Of a DNA stretch of 27,500 nucleotides, positions 20,314 through 27,500 are shown piece after piece. The notes beneath the pieces were generated by a model. The model did no database searches. It saw nothing but the letters and a program-made list of their open reading frames with translations, and was not told the DNA's origin. Location of the stretch: positions 60,001-87,500 of the forward strand of contig LUCW03000002.1 of NCBI GenBank assembly GCA_001586965.3. The letters run 5' to 3'. Origin of the DNA: Sphaeroforma sirkka. Its lineage: Eukaryota; Opisthokonta; Ichthyosporea; Ichthyophonida. Numbering within the stretch: position 1 is the first letter of the stretch; the number at the start of each line of letters is the position of its first letter. The translations under genes were made by a program, and so were the position numbers.

Positions 20314-20990
20314 TTGCTTCCGCTGGCACTAAAGACGCTCTACCTGTTCTTCGATTTATTCAAGATGGCCAACCGTGTCTTTTATTTGCATCAAATCTCT
20401 TTCTGATCGTTTTGATATTCTTCTTCGATTGGAAACCACGGAGAAAATTATTGCTCAAAACCACTCCACTCTTCGTGAACGCAATGCTGACTGTGATTCC
20501 ACTCACTGCAAGAACTGCTCTATAAAAGGGTATGTTGCGAAAGTTTGTTCCAAACGGATTGTCAATAGATCTGGATCTAACTATTTCGCCTCCATTGCTC
20601 GAATAACCATACCCACGCACAAATCCAAGAAACTATCTTGTACTAATTTTCTTATAGACGGTGATGCTACAGTTGACTGTTTACACACGAAATCTCAACA
20701 TCTTCTCACTTGCCTTAAAACGAGAACTTTCCATTAATCTTAGCTGAAAATTCCACTATTTATGTCCGTGAGCGTGGTACTCTTCCCGGCCTCGGTCTCA
20801 CATATCTCAGTTCCACCAGCCAGCAAATTGTCTCGCAGAACCGCCTACAAGATAATGGGTATACACTATCCTACCCCTCTGATCGTCCAATCTGTCATTA
20901 CAACATCAGACGAACACACTCACGGTCCCACGCACTCCAGGAGGGTGCTTCGGCCCTGAAATAAAAACCCAATATAAATTTCAGGAGTCA
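20314..20990 (+). mobile_element. Element E, right flank: gag zinc-knuckle and protease-like fossil
   Basis: On the plus strand a cysteine cluster (CDSTHCKNC...C, about 20490-20550) resembles a nucleocapsid zinc knuckle. About 35 residues later a LID...ATVD stretch (near 20650-20680) resembles the retropepsin active-site strand. A RERGTLPGLGLTYLSS segment follows (about 20770-20820). The gag-to-protease order is that of LTR retroelements. Copia-like and Gypsy-like origins are both possible. Element C lies between this and 11435-11786. It is broken. Confidence 0.5.
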
Positions 20991-21135
20991 TGACTCATCA
21001 TTCGAGATCTGCTAAAATTCAGGGTATGTACCGAAGAGTCTCGAAAACTCTTTGGCGCCCACCAGCCTAAGGATGCGCCGGTGCTAAGCGTTTCTGGCAT
21101 TCATTTCACTATTCTCATCATTGACGAACTGACGG
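20991..21135. other. Spacer between elements E and D
   Basis: No recognisable feature. Confidence 0.3.
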
Positions 21136-21479
21136 ATGCTCCTGATGTATGACTTAAATCGATCTCAGGACTTTGGAGATTTTTTCATGAAGTCCACTTT
21201 AACATCCTCTGGATCCAAATCCTTCGAAGTCTCTTGGCGATATTTTTGCAGAGTGGTCAAGAAATGCGACGAATATTTAAACCACATTTCCCCCAGACTT
21301 CGTTCGAATATAACGCTCGAACCGCTGAGCAATAGCCTGGAACCATTCAAATATGTGCAAGTACTCCTTCAAGGCAACAAGTACTTGTACTGGGTCCGGA
21401 CTGTCTTCTTGGCCGCCGACGACTAGCTTGAACTGTTCACGATGAGCTCTCATAGTGCGGCTACCTCGTACCCAGACTA

Positions 21480-22200
21480 ATAGACACCATCATACGGACC
21501 ACGAACAACGAACAAGTCTTTCTCGACCCACGCAGTCTGACCATTTTGTTGTATAGAGCCTCGACAATTCCACACAATATTACCAACCCCCAGCGGCTCA
21601 ACCTCGGTAGCAGCAGCTTTGGCATTTGCAATATGTTTTGCTTGTGCCTTCAGCAAATTCTTGCGGGCCAAATTTAATACTTTTCATGAAGTCCCATCTT
21701 AATCCCGCATCACTAGCTCAATCGGTAGACGTTTCCGATCCCACATGAACAGTTCGTTTTCATGCGAGTATCACCTCTCATACATCCTTCGCCGTACCCG
21801 AAGTCAGACTTTTCAACCAATCCTTCATAGTACGGTTGGCCCTCTCAATCTGACCATTGACCTCGTGGCGCTCAACTGAGGTGACATGGACATAGACCCC
21901 CTGTATATCGAGCCAAAATTCAACACAATTGCTGTTGTCGAACTCCTTGCCTGAGTCAACCTAACTTTCATCGAGTATACCAAAAGGTAGCAACATATCA
22001 TACAATGACTACCCTCAAAATAATTAAAGATACCCTGCTTGACAACTCATGACCCCAAATCCACTTTGTAAGCTCACCTTGAGCTAGCACAACGATCATT
22101 CGAGTGCCATGTTCTTGAATGCTCAAGATATACAATACATCCACGTAAACTAGCTGTATGAAGTACCCGGCTTCTTCTACAGTAGCAAGCAATCCACGAG
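21480..22200 (-). pseudogene. Element D: integrase remains
   Basis: Towards lower coordinates: a VDVL...GELTKW stretch (about 22070-22170) like the first part of the integrase core, a GKEF block near 21940-21955, and GQIERANRTMKDWL near 21820-21865. Last is GNIVWNCRG...VVRGPYDGV at about 21487-21590, typical of the GPY/SH3 segment. It is a fossil with many breaks. Confidence 0.7.
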
Positions 22201-22309
22201 CTAAGGCAACGGCTCTAAAACTAGGGAGAAGTCCAATACATACCTATGCCACCAATCATTAGCTGTGGCATACAGACTACGTAGCTCTTCTTTGCTCTCG
22301 AGCATTCGA

Positions 22310-23390
22310 ATTATCCGCAGAACCTGTGCGGCCTTGTCCTTAATTGACGAGGACGCCATTCCCAATAACTCGCCCAAGGAGCTCTACCTTCATCTTCACA
22401 AATTAGCACTTCTCCAGACGAACCTTGACATTTCTTTATTTCAGTCTGCTTAGTATTTTCTCCAGTAAAAACAGTACCATGCTTTTCCTCGGTCATAGAT
22501 CTCAGGATGACATCATCAATGTATATGTAGACCCCTTCACAAAGATCTTCCGGAATATCTTCCATCAGGTATTGAACGTAAATCTTCAAGTATTAATATC
22601 GCTTCCCTTCAAAAGTAAACGTCGTATACTTCATGGATGGGAGACTACAGGTCTCAGGCCAGATTTTGCAGTAAGAAGCCCTCTTTGATTTATGGAAGTC
22701 AGCAGAGTTAGCTCACTCCCGAAAGCTAAGTCATCAGAGTTAGCTCATTCCCGAGAGCTATTCAAGTTGCTTGAATTACTCTCAAGAGTTGAGTTAATAC
22801 TCAACCGGATTAAGTCTGTCAATCACAACATTCTAAAAATAGCTGCGGTTGTATGTGAGTCACACCCTATGCGAAAAGGGACCAGCGTGAGATTTAGTTA
22901 CAGGGAAGTTGAGATAGAATAGTGAACAATAGCACAAACACCTCAGGTATAAAACCAAAGGTGAGGTCAGAAATAAATACATACATTTGCACTTTATTTT
23001 AAGTTTATTACATTACACTCTAACACTGGACTCACGTGCAAGTTCCACCTGCTAATAACCAAGTGCCATATCCAACTTAGAGAAGGACTAATACTTTGAT
23101 GCACTCCGCACCAACAGTCCTCTTCTTTCGGCACTGGGAATAACCGAAAATTTACTTGTCGATTCAACGGCACCCAATTTGCACGGAAACGCCATGTGCC
23201 GTGTTCCTTCTGAAGGACTACCAGCGGCTGCAGGTTTTATTCCATCTTCCAGACACACTCCTCAATGACGTGTTTCTTAAGCATGCGATGAACATCAGCC
23301 CTAAAAACCCCCGATAGCCTCTCTTTTCCGAGGATTATTGTTGACCGGGCTAGCAGCATCTAGCCCCCGTGATAAAGCCCCGTGATAGTA
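22310..23390 (-). pseudogene. Element D: reverse transcriptase remains
   Basis: KEHGTWRFRANWVPLN (near 23150-23200) is the RT entry motif, and a LDMALGY motif-A-like stretch lies near 23060-23090. On the other side of the inserted solo LTR come KSGLRP and EGVYIYIDDVI, with the catalytic YIDD near 22510-22525. Together these identify a Gypsy RT. The remains are spread over several frames and are strongly decayed. Confidence 0.75.
22686..23017 (+). repeat. Solo LTR inside element D
   Basis: A 332-bp insertion splits the RT remains of element D. It begins TGATTTATGG and ends TTATTACATTACA (TG...CA). It is flanked by CTCTT (22681-22685) and CTCTA (23018-23022), a near-matching five-base duplication. 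Inside are a TATA-like GTATAAAACC near 22950 and AATAAA near 22973, both on the plus strand, as expected of an LTR. The first part has two near-copies of CAGAGTTAGCTCA-TCCCGA. It does not match the LTRs of B or C. Confidence 0.65.
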
Positions 23391-23560
23391 GATTGTTTGC
23401 CATCTACCCAAGCAATCTCCTGCAGCAAATTCAGTCATTCATTCCTCCGAAGGAAACACTTCGTCCTGGGCGACTCCAATGGTCCTCAAGCCAGCCAAGT
23501 CTTCCTCGAATTTAAATAGTTGGTCTGTTCTTGTCCTGACTGTCAGGGACGACTCAAGTA

Positions 23561-24208
23561 CATAATCTCGTATACATGGTCACCCAAGTGGCGTCGACCC
23601 TATGGAATGTCTGCTGACTCTCGTTGCCAGCAAAGCAATGCGCGACATGTGCACCCCGCGACGTAGAGTATTTTTGAACAGCGTCCCTCGAAAGTGTTAA
23701 GGCGTTAAAACAATGCCTTATTTAGATCACCAATACCTGTACATGTTCAAAATGTTTCTATTTGTGATTGTCATGATTCTCTAATAAAATAACTATGCCA
23801 TGGGAAGGTATATTCTTTACAAAGGTGATATCTCGACATGTATCGCTCTTGAAAGTCTCCTTACAGTTGTCGTCTAGTCATCTCCCTTGCAACTGAATAT
23901 ATTCTCAACCGATATGAGGCAGAAGGAAGGATGAATGGCATCAATACCGCTATGTACAGTCTGAAATGTCGTGCCCGTGTTCGACTCGTTGAATATCTTT
24001 AATTCCGAGATGAAGAGAAAAATACACCTGCAACTGCTATGTTTTTCTTCGCGAGTGATCTCCGTAATAATATATATATACTTACTGGGGGTTTCATCAC
24101 TTGCATCCGCTGAATCCTTAGGGTCACTTTTGTTTATTGGTATAAGTCCACAACAAATCCAAATACAAGCTCTTACCGTGGTTCGTTAAACCATCTGCAA
24201 CTTTTTTA
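23561..24208. other. No gene recognised
   Basis: Mixed-composition sequence next to element D. It may include its upstream (gag) remains on the minus strand, but I can point to no motif. A dinucleotide TA run lies near 24070. Confidence 0.35.
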
Positions 24209-24302
24209 GCGCCAGACTAACGCTTAATGTATATCTGTGTGTCTGTGTTATGAATGCGCCAGACTAACGCTTAATGTATATCTGTGTGTCTGTGTTATGA
24301 AT
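24209..24302. repeat. Tandem duplication, two exact 47-bp copies
   Basis: The copy starting GCGCCAGACTAACGC at 24209 is repeated without change at 24256. Two exact copies with no coding context suggest a recent local duplication (or an assembly artefact). Confidence 0.95.
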
Positions 24303-26488
24303 GTAGGGTGAGAGGCTTTGAAACTAGTGTCCAATCATTTGGATTGGCCAGGGTAGAAATCATATGATCAGTATGGGAAACTTTATGCACAACACTTTTA
24401 TGAAATGATGTAATTCTAAAAGTAAACATAACGCTTTCTGTTGTTATGTGTTCTCGGCTTGGCCGGTGGGGCCTTTATGGTAGAACAATCCGAGAACAAG
24501 CCTCAAATTGCTTTCATTTGCTCTCGGGCTGGCATAACTATAAACAGAATATTGGAGTACATATTACGCGGTTTATCACCACACTACCAAGGACATGTTT
24601 GAGGATATCTAGAACGTTTAGAAATACACGTTCAATTTTATGGTAAATATGAGACATAATAACTATATAGTGATAGAGTACGAAAAGGCCATAAATATAT
24701 AGAACGAGCACAAATAATATAAACTCAACATTTATAATATCCGTAAAACTTGAAAGGCATATTCGCCATGACTGCAAGGCTTATTTATAACGTTACACAT
24801 ATATTGTAACGTGAAAGGTTGACTGATCATTTCGTGAGGACCGGCCGAAACTGATATCGGCAAAAATATACATCAAACGGAAATAAATATCCGCGGATAG
24901 CAACGAGGGTCATATGTATCGTGCACATATACGTAAAGTGAATTGAATTTGTCACGTGGACCGAACCAATCTGAGCAATCATGCAATCAAAAGTGTTGTG
25001 TTAAAATATCAACAAGTTTTTACAATACAGCATACAAATGCAAGCCGTGGTTAGCTTTCTATTTCTCCTCTCTCGCTAGGTTACCGCAATGGACCCGTGT
25101 ATGAAACAAATACTACATAGCAAATACAATTGGGCAATTCTAGTCAGTGTGGTGAAAAATCCAACTATGATGAAGCTATGGCGAAAGCTGGACTCAACAT
25201 ATTCAGAATGCACTTCTAGCGATTTATAAGTGAACTATATAGAAGCTGAGTTGCGACGCTTAATAAAGAACTAAACGGACCTTTTTTATCGATTGATGAT
25301 TTGTTGCTGGTGAAATAGTTCATACCAAATAACACCAAACATATGGTTGGCTGTTTCGGATGGTCAGCTGCACTATTTAAGCCATCATCGACGGTAATAA
25401 ATATATTTGATATATCCCAGGGCTGAAGAAATGCTTTCTGATCTTCCCACACAATCTATAATTTAATGTTTTGGACATTCAATACGGGCTGAGGCAATAA
25501 ATGCACAAGAACAATTACAATGAAATATTTAATTTTGAGTTCAAAAAGTGATTATACATTGTAGTCAGAATGAATATCACGTACTTAAGATTTATCCACG
25601 GAAGCGCTACACTACGCCACTTTTTTAATTTGTATACAATCATATCCTTCCAAAACGCAGTCATACCTCTTATTTGAAACATGTAAAAGCTGTACTTCAA
25701 TTTTACAGAAATCTTTAAATAGACAGCGGTCGCCATCTCATACCAGCTGCTTCGAACAAATTTTGCCTGCCTAACTGGCCGCCTTAACAACTCCCAACTC
25801 TCGTGGATTCCCCCTCTTCTAGTAGAATGCTAGCCCCCACCATGGTCACGCATTGTTGCTACAAACTAGACCAGTATTCTATTTTGCAACTAGTCTGTGA
25901 TTTATGGCCTGATCTACTGTCCCGACAGCACCACGTGGTTAATTGGCTTTATTCAGGTGTTCTATAATCTCGACGTGTGCACTTGATTGTCTATTTCATA
26001 TAAAATTCCTAAATATGGGTACCAATTTGCCCATCCTCAATATTGGCGTCAATTCTGACCAGGTGTACGAATGGTCCACCCACTCCAGTTGCCCGCCTGA
26101 GGAATGTAGAGATGGCCATACGACTTATGGCGGAGCTAATCCAGATATCCGTTACAGTATACTGTACAGTTTCGCTTGTTGTTTGCCATTGTCCACAAAC
26201 TCGAGATCACACTCGGGCGTGAGAAAAAGAGTATGAGCACTTGACGCTTTGTATATAGGCATTGTTGTGTGTACGTCTGGGTGTAAGGTGGGGTTGTGTA
26301 TGTACGCTGTATCAAATGTGCGATGTGCACTGTTTAGTAGTCCCACTAGAAGACGACACATATTGGTATGACAATTTGAGTTTTGTATAGATCATTAGTA
26401 AGTAGGGGTCGCTTCTACAGCAGTAAACATCACAACTATACAGTTCAATAGACTAACTAAAAACCTGACTTCACGCCTCTGTCGACCA
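24303..26488. other. AT-rich stretch, no gene recognised
   Basis: I looked on both strands and found no domain, RNA gene or element that I can name. Short open stretches exist, for example on the minus strand at about 25515-25820 and on the plus strand at 25943-26236, but none shows a family motif. Small structures seen: 8-bp arms GTTCTCGG/CCGAGAAC at 24450-24497, ACGTTACA/TGTAACGT at 24790-24812, and a 14-bp perfect palindrome TACAGTATACTGTA at 26153-26166. Confidence 0.5.
24790..24812. repeat. Inverted repeat resembling abutting LTR ends
   Basis: ACGTTACA, a 7-base spacer CATATAT, then TGTAACGT. TGTAAC...GTTACA are common LTR termini, so one LTR could end and another begin here. I found no partner terminus in the window. 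Confidence 0.35.
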
Positions 26489-26707
26489 TCAAACATACAC
26501 AATCTTCCCCTCATCTAAGGTGGCAAGCTTTTCATCCACTAACCACTTTAAACCCCGAGCTGCCCCCACTCTTAGCACATTCATACCAACATCCCGTCGG
26601 TCACGCCAATCTTGAAAGTGAGCTGAAAATGCCAACTTACTCTCAAATCTAGCACGGGTTGCCTGATCTGTGTTCCTCAGAAAGATATAGAACTCTGTCA
26701 TGACCGC
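26489..26707 (-). CDS. Probable last exon of the exonuclease-like host gene
   Basis: An open frame of 72 codons begins after a plausible acceptor (AATTACTCAG, pyrimidine/AT-rich before it) and ends at a TGA at 26489-26491. The protein (starting AVMTEFYIFLRNTDQ) is helical and evenly charged, with RFESKLAFSAHFQDWRDRRD and LRVGAARGLKWLVDEKL. It starts in phase 0, which fits the phase 0 end of the upstream exon at 27258. I do not recognise the domain. Linking it to the exonuclease gene is an inference from strand, distance, phase and the stop codon; additional exons may lie between. Confidence 0.5.
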   Translation of the reverse strand, partial: AVMTEFYIFLRNTDQATRARFESKLAFSAHFQDWRDRRDVGMNVLRVGAARGLKWLVDEKLATLDEGKIVYV

Positions 26708-27257
26708 CTGAGTAATTGTGTACAAATTATAGAAATTAAGAAATTATAGACAATCAAGGGAATTACGAAATAAGCAATCAAAAGCAGATAAAATAATGCA
26801 AAACTATGATGGATTAAACTAATAAATGATCTATACTAACGATCTCGCAGAAATATTGTTGCGAGCAGGCAGAAGGCACCACAAAAACATAAGTAGAAAG
26901 CAATGTATTTCATGATATGCCATACCGGGTCAGCGAGCAGGCAGAAGGCACCACAAAAACATAAGTAGAAAGCAATGTATTTCATGATATGCCATACCGG
27001 GTCACAAAGTGCAGCCAGAACAAAAAGACAAGCCATAACAGGGATGTGTACGTAAAAAGGGAGTATGAGTGGACGATATTCGCCACACTTCAGATGGAAA
27101 ACATACGAAAGATGGGCACGTCTTCGGTCTAAGCAGAATGTGGAATGCCATGCAAAACCCCACAATTTATACTAGGATCTGATCGGTTAGCATATATATC
27201 AATCGTCCAGGAATTAATCTTGATTGCGCGAGTCTCACAAATACAAATACTACTCAC
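26708..27257 (-). other. Intron (or intron plus an unseen exon) of the exonuclease-like gene
   Basis: On the minus strand it opens with GTGAGT after AAG (donor at 27252-27257) and closes with CAG at 26708-26710. At 550 bases it could hide a short exon, but I see no convincing one. It contains the 72-bp tandem duplication. A hydrophobic open frame crosses it; I think this frame is not translated, because a clean donor site precedes it. Confidence 0.45.
26861..27004. repeat. Two tandem 72-bp copies
   Basis: Copies start at 26861 and 26933 (both GCGAGCAGGCAGAAGG) and are identical as read. 72 is a multiple of three, so on the minus strand the copied 24 codons (DPVWHIMKYIAFYL..., hydrophobic) stay in frame. 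It lies in the putative intron. Confidence 0.95.
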
Positions 27258-27464
27258 CTTTACATTCCTACTCCCTCCGTGGTGGCTACGGCAACATCGC
27301 TGCCATACATTCACGCGTACAATATTCCCGTTCTCATCATAGTAGAACCGGTCTCCTAACGACTGAGCCTTTGTTCGCTGTGCGTGATATAGTTGTTTGA
27401 GATACATCACATCCATCACAGCATACTCGCGCATGTGCTGGGGTATTGGTCGCTGGTTCCAGAC
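27258..27464 (-). CDS. Internal exon of a DEDDy 3'-5' exonuclease-like gene
   Basis: An exon of 69 codons begins after CTATGTAG and ends at AAG/GTGAGT, phase 0 on both sides. It reads VWNQRPIPQHMREYAVMDVMYLKQLYH. This is the Exo III region of DEDDy exonucleases (RNase D, WRN-type and EXD1-like): a W..RPIP lead-in, then Y-x3-D (Tyr14 and Asp18 of the exon) followed by a V-x-Y-L-x-x-L helix. Proteins of this fold trim RNA or DNA from the 3' end using two metal ions. The Exo I and II motifs would be upstream, beyond 27500, so the gene is partial. EXD1-like is my best guess for the subfamily. This is the only likely host gene in the window. Confidence 0.7.
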
Positions 27465-27500
27465 CTACATAGTTGGCAAAGGGGCAGTACATAATCATAA
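27465..27500 (-). other. 3' end of the preceding intron
   Basis: On the minus strand a pyrimidine-rich TGCCCCTTTGCC precedes the acceptor CTATGTAG. The rest of the intron and the upstream exons lie outside the window. Confidence 0.5.

Larger units (their letters stand above)
21136..23560 (-). mobile_element. Element D: heavily decayed Gypsy pol
   Basis: Read on the minus strand, RT remains (23390 down to 22310) are followed by integrase core remains (22200-21800) and a GPY-type integrase C-terminal segment (21680-21480). The order is that of Ty3/Gypsy. The wording of its RT and integrase motifs differs from A, B and C, so it is a separate and more ordinary Gypsy lineage. I see no methyltransferase-like domain in it. 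It has many breaks and is probably the oldest pol in the window. A solo LTR interrupts its RT. Confidence 0.75.

Noticed and set aside
21711-21780. tRNA-like stretch with near A-box (TAGCTCAATCGG) and GTTCG
   Set aside because: The acceptor and D stems do not pair, and the stretch lies within the minus-strand integrase remains of element D, which explain it better.
26153-26166. 14-bp perfect palindrome TACAGTATACTGTA
   Set aside because: Isolated and AT-rich; could be an operator-like site, but nothing nearby supports a function.
25943-26236. Plus-strand 97-codon open frame with several cysteines
   Set aside because: No recognisable domain, no splice or start context, overlapped by minus-strand open frames of similar length.
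26836-27165. Hydrophobic minus-strand frame with a duplicated 24-residue segment, possible membrane protein
   Set aside because: It starts downstream of a clean splice donor and has no family resemblance; probably intronic.

Overview
The window looks like a repeat-rich piece of a eukaryotic nuclear genome. About 24 of 27.5 kb is layered LTR-retrotransposon fossil, mostly Ty3/Gypsy with chromodomain-like tails. Only the right edge (about 26.5-27.5 kb) shows a plausible host gene, and it is split by introns with standard GT...AG borders. No rRNA, CRISPR array, bacterial-type operon or convincing tRNA is visible. The sequence does not fix the host: a fungus or another retroelement-rich eukaryote would fit.

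Layout. (1) 1-2588, minus strand: 3' two-thirds of a Gypsy pol (element A), running off the left edge. (2) 2589-11434, minus strand: an LTR-bounded unit (element B). It has near-identical short repeats at both ends, a G-tract on the minus strand beside the left repeat, two related minisatellite blocks, a full Gypsy gag-pol with chromodomain (3590-9680), and a second, unrelated gag-like fossil next to the right repeat. It may be one long element or one element inside another. (3) 11435-11786 and 20314-20990, plus strand: two flanks of an older retroelement (element E), separated by (4) element C, 11787-20309, plus strand. C is a Gypsy copy with 676/674-bp LTRs and a 4-bp target duplication. It belongs to the same family as A. 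(5) 21136-23560, minus strand: a heavily decayed Gypsy pol (element D) with a solo LTR of about 330 bp inserted in its reverse transcriptase. (6) 23560-26480: AT-rich sequence with no recognisable gene, a 2 x 47-bp tandem duplication and an LTR-end-like inverted repeat. (7) 26489-27500, minus strand: the 3' part of a DEDDy 3'-5' exonuclease-like host gene, with a 72-bp tandem duplication in its intron.

The most interesting signal is that elements A, B and C all carry, between RNase H and integrase, a domain resembling phage Dam-type N6-adenine methyltransferases (D-x-F-A ... N-P-P-W). Such a domain is well known in DIRS-type elements but is not a standard Ty3/Gypsy pol module. It occurs here in two clearly different Gypsy lineages. 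All retroelements here are broken and are treated as fossils.
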